Shown: positions 8,042 to 17,788 of the stretch, piece by piece
Numbering within the stretch: the stretch's first letter is position 1
How the letters are laid out: each line of letters starts with the position of its first letter
Origin: Clostridiales bacterium
GTDB taxonomy: Bacteria > Bacillota > Clostridia > Oscillospirales > Oscillospiraceae
Assembly: GCA_004554585.1 (NCBI GenBank)
Contig: SFLH01000003.1
Coordinates: forward strand, 1 to 64,000
Reading direction: 5' to 3'
DNA length: 64,000 nt
Notes under the pieces: generated by a model
Databases searched by the model: none
Told to the model about the DNA's origin: nothing
Seen by the model: the letters and a program-made list of their open reading frames with translations, nothing else
Position numbers and translations under genes: made by a program

Positions 8042-8085
8042 AGTTTGTCAAGATTCTTGACAAACTGGGGAAAAGCAGGTAGGAT
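8042..8085 (+). promoter_or_regulatory. Promoter of the cobalamin operon with an overlapping palindrome
   Basis: TTGACA at 8057-8062 and TAGGAT at 8080-8085, 17 bases apart. The -35 box lies inside a perfect inverted repeat with 11-base arms (8042-8052 and 8056-8066, three-base centre). Such a placement suggests that a dimeric repressor blocks the promoter, adding transcription-initiation control to the riboswitch downstream. The repressor is unknown. Confidence 0.65.
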
Positions 8086-8189
8086 AAAACCTACTTATGG
8101 GCAAGGGAAGGGCGATCATCGGCTCCTGTCCCCGCGCCAAAGGAAAAGGGGGAGAGGCGGACCACGAGAAAAGGGACAAACGAAGAGCA

Positions 8190-8392
8190 TCTTTTGTGGC
8201 CCTGGTTCGGCAGACAACGGCAGAGGCAGGGATGGACAAGGGAATCGGGTGCGAATCCCGGACGGTAACCGCCGCTGTATACGCTGAGGCACCGGATCGT
8301 TGGCGAAAGTCAGTCACTGGGGCAACCTGGGAAGGCAGATCTGGCGCCGTGGGGAATTCCCCAGATGCGTGAGTCAGAAGACCTACAAGAGA
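8190..8392 (+). promoter_or_regulatory. Cobalamin (B12) riboswitch
   Basis: The conserved blocks of the adenosylcobalamin riboswitch appear in order: GGGAATCGGGTGCGAATCCC (around 8241), the CCGCCGCTGT block, the CACTGG...CTGGGAAGGC block (around 8315-8336) and the B12 box GAGTCAGAAGACCTAC (8371-8386). The outer stem P1 closes well: 8190-8199 pairs with 8382-8392. It precedes the five-gene operon 8510-20454. Between it and the first gene a CATGGCAT...ATGCCATG hairpin with a T-rich loop (about 8464-8483) may be part of the expression platform, but no simple terminator is evident, so control could be at translation. Confidence 0.92.
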
Positions 8393-8509
8393 GAAGAGAC
8401 GAAGCCGCTTCGGCGGCAAACCATGGAAAAACGGCTGTGGCAAGGAATTGGAAAATTCTGCCATGGCATTTTTTATGCCATGACAGAGGAGCAGTCGAAA
8501 GGAGCACAA

Positions 8510-11500
8510 TTGAAATCCATGACAAAACGTGTGGTCAGCCTGCTGCTGGCGCTGATCCTGGCCTTGGGCTTTTTGCCCGCCGGGGTCCTGGCTGCGGGAG
8601 AGACAGAGGTTTCTGACCAGAACGGGCTGGCTGCCATGACAGGCAGCGGCAGTTACCTGCTTACCCAGGACATCACATTAAACAATTGGAACCCGATCAA
8701 TTTTTCTGGCACTTTGGACGGCAACGGACATACCATCACCCTGGATGGTCAGCCGCTGTTTGGTGCGCTGAGCGGTACCGTGAAGAATCTGTGCCTGGAC
8801 GGTGAGGCAGGTTCTTATGATACGGATTACGTAGGCGCACTGGCCTTCACACTGGAAGGAGGCACGGTGAATAATTGCTGGTCCGGTGTCGAAACGTCTG
8901 CCTGGGAGGCATCGGCAGGTTTTATTGGAACCATAACCGGCGGCACCATTAAAAACTGTCTCTCTACGTACGGTTCCGAGTACGGCATTTCCACCGATGC
9001 AGACAGCGCCACTACTATTAAAAATTGTTATTATTCTAGTGATGTATGGTACGGCGTAAGCGATGGAGACTTTACAGATGAGGGCAACAGCGGAATAGGT
9101 GCTGACCAGTATCTAGACGCCATGGCACAGCTCAACGCCGCCCATGAGGAAGGCCTGCTGTATTGGGTCATGGACACAGACGGTGTGCCCAAACCGATCT
9201 CATCCGTGAAACCTGAGGCCGATCGTACGGAGTTGAATGCGCTGTACGAAGAGGTCAAAGATAAGGCCAACGCTGTGCCGGACGAGTCTAGTGTTTCCTA
9301 TACGTCAGAGAGTTGGACGGCCTTTGAAACGGCGCGTACCTCAGCCAAAGAGGTCCTGGAGAACCAAGATGCGAGCCAGGCCGCCATTGATAAGGCAAAG
9401 AATGAGTTACAGGCGGCAATCGACGGCCTGATTCCTGATCGCACCACGGTGACCGCTGCAGAGCGCGAGGCTCTTCAGGCCGAGATTGCAAAAGTGCCCA
9501 GTGAAAAGGGACGGTACACCGATGCCAGCTGGTCCTCAGCGCAGACGGCGCTGAAACAGGCGAAGGATATTTCGAATAATCCTGCCGCCACTGCAGAGGA
9601 TCTGACCCAGCAGACTACCGCACTGCAAACCACCCTCGACAATTTGACTGAGATTGCAGATCCGGCCGCAGTGACGGAACCACCGGAGGGCCAAGAATGG
9701 CAGATGATCTCCACAGCAGAGGAATTAGCGAAACTGTCTGAGGAGGGCGGCACTGGTTACTATAAACTGTCCAATGATATTATAAACTATGAAGGTTATT
9801 ACTCCTGGAATGGAAACTATCAGCAGTTTAACGGGGTGCTGGACGGCAACGGCTATGCGGTGATCTTTGCAGACGCAGACAAGTATCCAAACCCTGTCAT
9901 CAACACCCTGGGTCCAAACGGTGTCATTCAGAACCTGGGGGTCAAAGGCAGCATCGCCAACGTACCCATTGTCAACAAGCTTTCCGGAATGCTCATCAAC
10001 TGCTATTCCTGGGCGGAAAGCAGCTACGGCGGTCTGGTGGGTGAAATGTGCTCCGGCTCTGTCATTGCCAACTGCTATGTAAACAAGATGCCTGGCACCT
10101 CTGGCGCTGGCGGCTTGGTTTATACCGGCAGCGGCGGACACATTCTCAACAGCTATTGGCCCAGCGGGGAGGCCGTCGGGAGCAACAAGAATACCGCGAT
10201 TCTCGAGAGCCAAACTGTTGCGGATCAGAAAGCAGAGGACTTCCGTAGGATGCTCAACGCCCACCGCTTTGGTGGTATAGAATGGCATCAGAGTGAGCTC
10301 GGATTTCCCTGGTTGGGTGAAGAGCAGGCGTATGTGGAAGCAACCTTCTATCCTGTGGCGATGACGGATGTTATTACGGGAGAAACCACTACCATTACCA
10401 GTGACGAAGTATCTCTGACCACCAGCGTGTTCGGTCTGCCAGGCGGTGATGTAGCCACACTGGAAATCCAAGGATACGATGGCGGGGTGGAATGGGATGT
10501 CACTTCCGCCCAGGATAACAGCCCCATTATTGTCTACGGAGAAGGCAGGGTGTGGGTACGCGCTCCTGGAACGGTGACGGTAACAGCCACCTGCGGCGAT
10601 AACACCCAGTCCTTCCAGCTGACAGCAGAAGTTCCGAAATTTGAACTAAAGCTTAAGATTAATGGTGAAGATTATACCGGCAAGACCTACCAGACGCCCG
10701 GCAGCGATGACTTCGCCCTGACACCCTACGTAATTGTGGACGGGCGGGAGCAGGAAGCCAATGACGGGCTGTTCACATGGGAGAGCAATGCGTCCGATGT
10801 GATCAACGTGGATTCCACCGGATGGGTCAACGTCAAACAGGAAGGCTCCGCTACCTTGACTGCCTCCCTTGGAGGCGTTCAGGCGTCGGTTACAGTAGAA
10901 GCTGGGTACATTGCGGCAACGGACATCCAGTGCAATTTTTCTGGTACCTATTATCTCCACCGCCGCAATCCCAACTCCATAGGACAGACGGACTTTGTCG
11001 GCGCAGACTTCAACCCTCTGCGCAATACCGATGAAACAGGTACGCTCCAGTGCATGGTACCCCGGAAAGCTGGGACAGCCCATCTTACCGTTACCAGCAG
11101 TGACCCAAACCTGTCTGTTCCCATTACAGACACCGAGGAAGTTACGTTGGAGTACCTCAATCCAGTGACGGATCTGACTGTGAATAACACGTCTCTCACC
11201 GTCCAGGAAGGGCAGACCATTGACGCCGGCCTGGTTTTTACTGGTGCCAACGACAACCAATGGCCGGAAAAATATCCCCAAGGGCTCCACGTCTCGGAAA
11301 GTGACATGACCTGGACGCAGAGCGGCGACGGCCAGGTGCTGGCCTACCGCAGCTATCCCATCTACATGCCCGGGGATGAGGGATACAGTTTGGCCGAGGG
11401 CAGCGTTGCCAACGACCAGTGGCTCATCAAAGGCGTCAAGGCGGGTACGGTTACCCTCACCGGCACCGCCAAGGACACCACCAACGGCACACATACGGTT

Positions 11501-14308
11501 ACCCTGACCATCCACGTGCAAGCAGGGGAGCAGGGGGAAGACATTCCCGTGAAGGAACAAGTCTCTCATGCCCTGCAAAGCACGGGAGACTATGTATACC
11601 AGGCAGTTGGCACGCCGTCATTCAACGACGAATGGATGATTCTGGGGCTGGCCCGGAGCAGCTATGCCGTCTCGGAGAATTTCTACGAGACCTACTACGC
11701 CGCGGTCTGCGACAAAGTGCAGGAGCAAAAACAGGAAACCTCTCGCCCCTGGGACAACAAAGTCACAGAGACCCAGCGCCTGGCCCTGGCTCTGACCGCC
11801 ATAGGGAAGGATCCCACCGACGTAGGCGGTGTGAATCTGCTGGACTACACCTGGAACAAGGAGACCTATTTTGGCCAGGGCCATTCGTTGGGCCAGATGC
11901 AGGGCTCCAACGAACTGATCTTTGGCCTATTGGCCCTGGAAGCCAGCAGCACATTCTCTCAGCCGGCGTCGGTCACCATGACCGCAGATGCCATGGTGGA
12001 CACCCTGCTGTCGGACTACCAGACGGCCTCTGGCGGCTTTGGTTTGTCGGACAATCAGACGGCAGGCGCTGACATCACGGCCATGGCCCTGCAGGGACTG
12101 GCCAAACACACCGACGAACCCGCGGTTTCGACCGCCATTTCTCAGGCGTTGGACTACCTTTCCAGCGTACAGAGCGTCGACGGCACCTTCGGCAATGCGG
12201 AAACCACCGCCCAGGTGGTTCTTGCCCTGTGCGAGCTGAACATGGACCCGGATCAGGCGGAGGCATTCACCAAAAATGGATGCAGCGTGGTGGATGGCCT
12301 GCTGAGCTTTGCGCTGGAAGATGGTTCCTTCTGCCATACCATGACTGGCGGTAGCAACGGCATGGCTACGGAACAGGCCTTCTATGCCTTGGCCGCCCTG
12401 GATCGTTTCTACAACGGCCAAAACAGCCTCTACCGCATGGACGACGTCACTTTGGGTGGGGAGAGCGGCTCGGCGGTGACCGGGGTAACCGTCACGCCGG
12501 CCAGCGCCGAGGTCGAAACGGGGCAAACCGTTCAGCTCACCGCCACAGTGGTGCCGGTGAGCGCGGAGAACAAAGCGGTCACCTGGAAGAGCAGTGACCC
12601 CCAGGTCGCCTCCGTCAGCAACGCGGGTCTGGTCACCGGCCAGAAAGCTGGCACGGCCCAGATCACGGTCACAACCGAGGACGGCGGCAAGACGGCAGTT
12701 TGCCAGGTCACAGTTCGGGACCCGGAAACGCCCCCGCCTGGGGAGAAGGCCACCGTTACCTTATCGGTGGACAAGCTGACCATTGATAAGGGATATGTAC
12801 TGGAACCCACCACGGTAGAAATTACCGTGGGAGAGACAGTGTGGGAAGTTTTCCAGCGAGAAATGGAAAACCGGGGCATTCCCTTGACCTATACCTTCCA
12901 TACGCAGTATAACAGTGTATATGTTGAATCCATCGATGGGGATGGCGAATTTGACCACGGTCCCGGCAGCGGCTGGAAGTACTGCGTGGACGGTGTCTAT
13001 CCTGACTACGGCTGCAGCTTGTACACCTTGTCCGGCGGAGAGGTCATCCAGTGGCGGTATACCACCAACCTAGGCGCCGACCTGGAAGAAAACCCTGACG
13101 AGGAGCCGGAAGAACCCGCTGGCTCCACCGTCCTTACGCCGGAAGCTCATCCGGACCAGAACGGAAGCGCTCAGGTTCCTGTGACGGATCTTCAACTGGA
13201 AGCGGCCATCTCCGGCGTTTTGGCCGGGGGCGGAGACATTGTGCTGGCACCTCAAATCAGCGGCGCCGCCAGCGAAGTGGCTGCCCAGCTGCCCATCCAG
13301 GGGCTGAAAACCATGGTGGAGCAGACCAAGGCAGCGTTGGTGTTCCAAACAGAACTGGGCGATATTACGCTGTCTCATGCTGTACTGTCCTCTCTTGTCT
13401 CCCAGGCAAAAGGCAATACGGTGCGCATCACCTTGACTGCCCGTTCCGCCAAAGATGTGGCTGACCACGTGGATAACGCACTGTTGGAGGGCGCTGCCAT
13501 TGTGGAGGTGACCATTGCCTGCAACGGCAAGCTCATCACCGCCTTTGGCGGCAATGGGTTGACCATTGCGCTGCCTGTCAGCTGGGCAGACCATGTGGCG
13601 GGAGAGACCTATCGGTGCGTGGTTGTCCACGAAGACGGCACAACAGAGGAAGTTTCTGGCACCTGTTCCAAGGAGCGGGGGCGGTTGTTGGTTGCCCTGA
13701 AGACCAGCCGGCTGAGCACTTTCGTGGTGACCACCAAACCGGCAAGCGGCCAGGAGAGCAGCCTGCCCTTCTTCGACGCTACCGGCCACTGGGCCTTGGA
13801 CGCCATCACCTATGTTTGGGAAAAGGGTCTGATGAATGGCACGGGCAAGGATACCTTCTCCCCGGAGAGCACCATGACTCGGGCCATGATGGTCACCATT
13901 CTCTATCGCATGGCCGGCTCCCCGGCGGTTTCGGAGGGCCAGCCCTTCTCCGATGTGCCAGAGGGGACTTGGTATACCCAGGCCGTCTCTTGGGCCGCCA
14001 GCCAGGGAATTGTGGACGGCGTGGGGGAGGGGAGGTTCTCTCCCGACACCGCCGTCACCCGGGAACAGATGGCAGTGCTGTTCTATCGCTATGGCGCTTG
14101 GGCCAAGTTGGATGTGAGCCAGACCAGCAGTTTGGCTGGATTTACCGACTGCCAGGACATCCATTCCTGGGCCTTGGAGGCCATGGAATGGGCCCATGCC
14201 GTGGGCCTGATCACTGGGCGCCCCGACAACCGTCTGGCGCCTCAGGGCACCGCTACCCGTGGGGAAGCGGCGACCATCCTGATGCGTTTTGCCGAGTTGG
14301 GGGCGTGA
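8510..14308 (+). CDS. Giant S-layer-anchored surface protein with transcobalamin-like alpha barrel and DUF4430 domain
   Basis: About 1932 residues. A signal peptide (MTKRVVSLLLALILALGFLP) is followed by two beta-solenoid-like stretches (about 44-174 and 394-564, repeated DGNGH/NCYS motifs), two FIVAR-like helical units between them (237-380), Ig/Big_2-like repeats, an alpha/alpha-barrel domain (about 1019-1313), a clear Big_2 domain (1322-1404), a DUF4430 domain (1413-1524, SGWKYCVDGVYPDYGCS), an unassigned segment, and three SLH repeats (1752-1932) that bind the cell wall. Alpha barrel plus DUF4430 is the architecture of intrinsic factor and transcobalamin. With the riboswitch upstream I infer a cobalamin-capture role. 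The start is taken as TTG 8510, five bases after GGAG; ATG 8519 is the alternative. Confidence 0.88.
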   Translation: MKSMTKRVVSLLLALILALGFLPAGVLAAGETEVSDQNGLAAMTGSGSYLLTQDITLNNWNPINFSGTLDGNGHTITLDGQPLFGALSGTVKNLCLDGEAGSYDTDYVGALAFTLEGGTVNNCWSGVETSAWEASAGFIGTITGGTIKNCLSTYGSEYGISTDADSATTIKNCYYSSDVWYGVSDGDFTDEGNSGIGADQYLDAMAQLNAAHEEGLLYWVMDTDGVPKPISSVKPEADRTELNALYEEVKDKANAVPDESSVSYTSESWTAFETARTSAKEVLENQDASQAAIDKAKNELQAAIDGLIPDRTTVTAAEREALQAEIAKVPSEKGRYTDASWSSAQTALKQAKDISNNPAATAEDLTQQTTALQTTLDNLTEIADPAAVTEPPEGQEWQMISTAEELAKLSEEGGTGYYKLSNDIINYEGYYSWNGNYQQFNGVLDGNGYAVIFADADKYPNPVINTLGPNGVIQNLGVKGSIANVPIVNKLSGMLINCYSWAESSYGGLVGEMCSGSVIANCYVNKMPGTSGAGGLVYTGSGGHILNSYWPSGEAVGSNKNTAILESQTVADQKAEDFRRMLNAHRFGGIEWHQSELGFPWLGEEQAYVEATFYPVAMTDVITGETTTITSDEVSLTTSVFGLPGGDVATLEIQGYDGGVEWDVTSAQDNSPIIVYGEGRVWVRAPGTVTVTATCGDNTQSFQLTAEVPKFELKLKINGEDYTGKTYQTPGSDDFALTPYVIVDGREQEANDGLFTWESNASDVINVDSTGWVNVKQEGSATLTASLGGVQASVTVEAGYIAATDIQCNFSGTYYLHRRNPNSIGQTDFVGADFNPLRNTDETGTLQCMVPRKAGTAHLTVTSSDPNLSVPITDTEEVTLEYLNPVTDLTVNNTSLTVQEGQTIDAGLVFTGANDNQWPEKYPQGLHVSESDMTWTQSGDGQVLAYRSYPIYMPGDEGYSLAEGSVANDQWLIKGVKAGTVTLTGTAKDTTNGTHTVTLTIHVQAGEQGEDIPVKEQVSHALQSTGDYVYQAVGTPSFNDEWMILGLARSSYAVSENFYETYYAAVCDKVQEQKQETSRPWDNKVTETQRLALALTAIGKDPTDVGGVNLLDYTWNKETYFGQGHSLGQMQGSNELIFGLLALEASSTFSQPASVTMTADAMVDTLLSDYQTASGGFGLSDNQTAGADITAMALQGLAKHTDEPAVSTAISQALDYLSSVQSVDGTFGNAETTAQVVLALCELNMDPDQAEAFTKNGCSVVDGLLSFALEDGSFCHTMTGGSNGMATEQAFYALAALDRFYNGQNSLYRMDDVTLGGESGSAVTGVTVTPASAEVETGQTVQLTATVVPVSAENKAVTWKSSDPQVASVSNAGLVTGQKAGTAQITVTTEDGGKTAVCQVTVRDPETPPPGEKATVTLSVDKLTIDKGYVLEPTTVEITVGETVWEVFQREMENRGIPLTYTFHTQYNSVYVESIDGDGEFDHGPGSGWKYCVDGVYPDYGCSLYTLSGGEVIQWRYTTNLGADLEENPDEEPEEPAGSTVLTPEAHPDQNGSAQVPVTDLQLEAAISGVLAGGGDIVLAPQISGAASEVAAQLPIQGLKTMVEQTKAALVFQTELGDITLSHAVLSSLVSQAKGNTVRITLTARSAKDVADHVDNALLEGAAIVEVTIACNGKLITAFGGNGLTIALPVSWADHVAGETYRCVVVHEDGTTEEVSGTCSKERGRLLVALKTSRLSTFVVTTKPASGQESSLPFFDATGHWALDAITYVWEKGLMNGTGKDTFSPESTMTRAMMVTILYRMAGSPAVSEGQPFSDVPEGTWYTQAVSWAASQGIVDGVGEGRFSPDTAVTREQMAVLFYRYGAWAKLDVSQTSSLAGFTDCQDIHSWALEAMEWAHAVGLITGRPDNRLAPQGTATRGEAATILMRFAELGA

Positions 14309-14342
14309 GCCCCCAGCCGGCCCGGAATAGAAAGGACGAAAG

Positions 14343-15980
14343 ATGAAGAGTGTTTGGAAGCGGGGAACCGGGCTTTTGCTGGCCCTTGTGCTGGCCCTTT
14401 CCCTGACAGTGCCCGCCGGGGCGGCAGAGCTGGACCTGGAGGATGCTGTCCAGGGCAGTGCTGCGTATTTGTCAAAAACCGTTTCAAAGCCCCAGGTGGG
14501 TTCCATCGGCGGGGAATGGGCTGTGCTGGCCCTGGCCCGCAGCGGTGCAGAGCTGCCCCAAGCTTATTGGGACAACTACTACGCCGCGGTAGAAAAGTAC
14601 GTAGCCGACTGCGGCGGGGTCCTTCACGAGAAGAAATATACGGAGTACTCTCGGGTGATTCTGGCTCTCACGGCCATTGGCGCCGATCCCACCGATGTGG
14701 CGGGATATAACTTGCTCACCCCCCTGGGGGACTTTGACAAAACCGTCTGGCAGGGGATCAACGGCCCTGTCTGGGCGCTGATCGCCCTGGACAGCGGCGA
14801 GTACCCCATGCCGGTCAATGACCAGGCAAAGACCCAGGCCACCCGGCAGATGTACTTGGAAGAGATTCTCTCCCGTCAGCTGGACAACGGCGGCTGGAAC
14901 CTCACCGACCGTGGCGGCAATGGGCAAGCTGACCCGGATGTAACCGGCATGGTCCTGCAGGCCTTATCCAACTACCAGAGCCAGGCAGGGGTGAAAGGGG
15001 CGGTCAGCCGGGCGCTGACCTACCTCTCCCAAACCCAGGAGGCCGACGGGGGCTATGCCAGCCACAGCACCAGCAACTCAGAGAGCGTGGTCCAGGTGAT
15101 CGTGGCATTGACCAGCCTGGGAATCGATCTGGAGGATGCCCGCTTCGTGAAAAACGGAAACACCCTTCTGGACAATCTGCTGGGCTACCGTCAGGCCGAC
15201 GGCAGCTTCCTGCACACCTCCGCCGGCACCGGCGAGAGCCTGATGTCCTGCGAGCAGGGCCTGTATGGCCTGGTGGCCGCCCAGCGGGCGGCCCAGGGGA
15301 AATCCAAGCTGTATGAAATGGACGATGTGACCATTCACGTGACCGGTGTGGATGCACCCCAGACCGGTCTGCCTGGTAAGAATGAGGATGTGCAGAAATG
15401 CCCGGTTATTCTACCTGGGGCCACCTTTGTGGACATCCAAGGACATACCAACCAGCAGGCAGTGGAAGCGCTGGCCAGCCGGGGGATCATCAACGGCAAG
15501 GAGGGGGATCTGTTTGACCCCTCCGCCACCATGACCCGGGCAGAGTTTGCCGCCATCGTGGTGCGGGGCCTGGGCCTGACGCCCCAGGCCGACGACGCCT
15601 TTACCGACGTCACCTCCCAGGACTGGTTTGCCTGCTACGTGGGAACAGCCCACAGATATGGAATCATCGAAGGGGTCGGCGGCGGACGGTTCAACCCCCG
15701 GGGGACCATCAACCGCCAGCAGGCTGCCGTGATGGTGGCCCGGGCTGCAAAACTCTGCGGCATGGACACCAGCTTGAGCAGCCAGGAGATCCGCGATGTC
15801 TTGGCACAGTTTGGGGATTATATGACCATTGCCTCCTGGGCCCAGGAGGGCATGGCCTTCTGTTACAAGGAGGGCATTCTGGATCAGAGCGACTGGAACA
15901 CCGAACCCACCCGGGCAATCCTCCGCTGCCAGGTAGCCCAGATGCTCTACGAGATGCTGGACGCGGCAAAGCTGCTGTAA
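14343..15980 (+). CDS. Secreted alpha/alpha-barrel protein with SLH anchor
   Basis: A 545-residue secreted protein: signal peptide (residues 1-28, ending in VPAGAAE), one alpha/alpha-barrel domain of the prenyltransferase/squalene-cyclase-like fold (about 35-330) and three SLH repeats (about 355-545). The barrel is clearly related to that of the preceding giant protein: both read EW..L.LARS, YYAAV, LALTAIG.DPTDV and NLL in the same order. It lacks a DUF4430 domain, but the next gene supplies one, so the pair looks like the transcobalamin alpha and beta halves on two chains. Start ATG with GAAAGGACGAA just upstream; 34 bases after the giant gene, clearly in the same operon. Confidence 0.85.
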   Translation: MKSVWKRGTGLLLALVLALSLTVPAGAAELDLEDAVQGSAAYLSKTVSKPQVGSIGGEWAVLALARSGAELPQAYWDNYYAAVEKYVADCGGVLHEKKYTEYSRVILALTAIGADPTDVAGYNLLTPLGDFDKTVWQGINGPVWALIALDSGEYPMPVNDQAKTQATRQMYLEEILSRQLDNGGWNLTDRGGNGQADPDVTGMVLQALSNYQSQAGVKGAVSRALTYLSQTQEADGGYASHSTSNSESVVQVIVALTSLGIDLEDARFVKNGNTLLDNLLGYRQADGSFLHTSAGTGESLMSCEQGLYGLVAAQRAAQGKSKLYEMDDVTIHVTGVDAPQTGLPGKNEDVQKCPVILPGATFVDIQGHTNQQAVEALASRGIINGKEGDLFDPSATMTRAEFAAIVVRGLGLTPQADDAFTDVTSQDWFACYVGTAHRYGIIEGVGGGRFNPRGTINRQQAAVMVARAAKLCGMDTSLSSQEIRDVLAQFGDYMTIASWAQEGMAFCYKEGILDQSDWNTEPTRAILRCQVAQMLYEMLDAAKLL

Positions 15981-15992
15981 GGAGGGCGTGCC

Positions 15993-16790
15993 ATGTGGTG
16001 GAAAACACATAAGAAAACCGTCCTTGCTGCAACGCTGGTGGTAGTCATTCTGGCCGCAGCCTTCTGGTTTGGGGGCAGCGCCCCCGGCTCCCAGGGCTGG
16101 ACAATGGACAACGCCCAGGCAGCCCAGGAAGAAAGAGAACAGGAAAATGCGTCCCCGGCGGAGGAGACGTCTGCCTCCGAGGAAGAGACCGCACAGGCCC
16201 AGCAGGCATCCGCGGAAGAAGTCTCGGACAACCAGCAGGACCAGCCAACGTCTTCTGCGGCACCCGCGGAGAAGCCAACCATGGAAATCGATCCCGCCAC
16301 CGGAAAGGACCAGTATCAGACCGATCCCGTTCCGGAGGGAAAGCCCTTGCCGGTGGAGCCGGAGGACACCGAAGTCACAGCCACTACCCACACCTGCACC
16401 CTCTCCATCTCCTGTGAGAAAATCCTGGAGAATATGGACCTGTGTAACCCGGAAAAGGTGGAGCTGGTCCCTGAGGATGGATGGCTGCTGGAGCCTACGA
16501 CGGTGACCTTTTACGAGGGGGAAAGCGTATTCAACGTCCTCCAGCGCACCTGCAAGCAGCAGGGAATTCACATGGAGTTTGAGGACACCCCCATGTACCA
16601 TTCGGCCTACATTGAGGGCATCGGCAATTTGTACGAGTTCGACGTAGGCGAGCTGTCCGGCTGGATGTACAGCGTCAACGGTTGGTTCCCCAACTATGGC
16701 TGCAGCCGCTATCAGCTCCAGAACGGCGATGTGATCTGCTGGGTCTACACCTGTGACCTGGGCAAAGACGTGGGCAGAGAGACGGCCTAA
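15993..16790 (+). CDS. Membrane-anchored DUF4430 protein
   Basis: A 265-residue protein with one N-terminal membrane helix (about residues 8-26), a long Glu/Ala/Gln-rich linker (about 30-125) suited to span the wall, and a C-terminal DUF4430 domain (about 130-258). The domain matches that of the giant protein residue for residue in the core: LEPTTV, SGW.Y.V.G..P.YGCS, Y.L..G.VI.W.YT. DUF4430 is the family of the beta domain of intrinsic factor. No lipobox is seen; the helix is more likely an uncleaved anchor. Lying between an alpha-barrel protein and an ECF transporter, it could hand a corrinoid to the membrane. That role is inferred. Confidence 0.85.
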   Translation: MWWKTHKKTVLAATLVVVILAAAFWFGGSAPGSQGWTMDNAQAAQEEREQENASPAEETSASEEETAQAQQASAEEVSDNQQDQPTSSAAPAEKPTMEIDPATGKDQYQTDPVPEGKPLPVEPEDTEVTATTHTCTLSISCEKILENMDLCNPEKVELVPEDGWLLEPTTVTFYEGESVFNVLQRTCKQQGIHMEFEDTPMYHSAYIEGIGNLYEFDVGELSGWMYSVNGWFPNYGCSRYQLQNGDVICWVYTCDLGKDVGRETA

Positions 16791-16819
16791 GCCAGCGCTC
16801 TGCCCGGAAAGGAGGACCT

Positions 16820-17788
16820 ATGCCATCCCGTGACACCTTTTCCAGCTGCCATCCTGTGGTGGGCTTTCTCTATTTTGCCCTCGTCCTCCTTTTGACCATG
16901 TTCTGCCTGCATCCAGCGGTCTTGGGAATCTCTCTGGCAGGCAGTCTTTGGTATGCCATCTCCCTGAACGGCCGCCGGGCGGTGAAGTTCTCTCTGGTCT
17001 TTCTGCTGCCCCTGATTCTCCTGGCGGTGGTGGTCAACCCCGCATTCAACCACCAGGGCATTACGGTGCTGGCCTATCTGCCCACAGGCAACCCTTTGAC
17101 CCTGGAGAGCATCCTGTACGGTTTCTCTGCTGGCGGCATGCTGGCGGCAGTGCTGTGCTGGTTCTCCTGCTACAATGTGGTGATGACCTCGGACAAGTTC
17201 GTCTATCTTTTTGGACGTGTCATCCCCGCCCTATCCCTGGTGCTTTCCATGACCCTTCGCTTTGTGCCCAAATGCAAGCAGCAGCTGCAACGGATTGCTC
17301 AGGCCCAGCGGGGAATGGGACGGGACCCCTCCACCGGCGGCCTGCTCCACCGGCTGCGGGAGGGGGTGACCATCCTGTCCATCCTCATCACCTGGTCGCT
17401 GGAAAACGCCATTGAGACCGCCGACAGCATGAAAGGCAGGGGCTACGGCCTGCCCGGCCGAACCGCTTTCTCCCTCTATCGCTTGGACGGGCGGGATCGG
17501 GCCGTGCTGCTGTGGCTGTGCTTTTGCGGGGGCTTTCTGGTCAGCGGAGCCCTGGCAGGGGGATTCTTTTGGCGCTACTATCCCTCCGTGCGCGGGGTCA
17601 CCCTCACACCGCTGACGGCGGCGCTGTTCCTGTGTTGGCTGGCTCTGTGCTTTACGCCAGCGGCCATGGATCAATACGCCCATCAGCATTGGAAGAAACT
17701 TTATGGAAATGGGAATCCGGGAGATTCTCCCGACACCCAGGAAACGCCGGCAGGAACGCCGTCGGGAAAGGAGGCAGGTCCCCTATGA
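16820..17788 (+). CDS. ECF transporter transmembrane protein EcfT
   Basis: A 322-residue integral membrane protein of the EcfT/CbiQ family, the scaffold that couples the two ATPases to the substrate-binding S component. It has five to six hydrophobic helices and the two cytoplasmic Arg motifs of the family, QRGMG and SMKGRGYG, which dock onto the ATPases. The C-terminal tail after about residue 290 is hydrophilic. Start ATG at 16820 after GGAAAGGAGG. Its stop overlaps the ATG of the next gene (ATGA), so the transporter subunits are translationally coupled. The riboswitch at the head of the operon suggests cobalamin or a corrinoid as cargo. Confidence 0.9.
   Translation: MPSRDTFSSCHPVVGFLYFALVLLLTMFCLHPAVLGISLAGSLWYAISLNGRRAVKFSLVFLLPLILLAVVVNPAFNHQGITVLAYLPTGNPLTLESILYGFSAGGMLAAVLCWFSCYNVVMTSDKFVYLFGRVIPALSLVLSMTLRFVPKCKQQLQRIAQAQRGMGRDPSTGGLLHRLREGVTILSILITWSLENAIETADSMKGRGYGLPGRTAFSLYRLDGRDRAVLLWLCFCGGFLVSGALAGGFFWRYYPSVRGVTLTPLTAALFLCWLALCFTPAAMDQYAHQHWKKLYGNGNPGDSPDTQETPAGTPSGKEAGPL

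Noticed and set aside
13070..14506. A 478-residue open frame on the minus strand
   Set aside because: It lies opposite the giant surface protein, is low-complexity, matches no family and follows from the codon bias of the sense gene.
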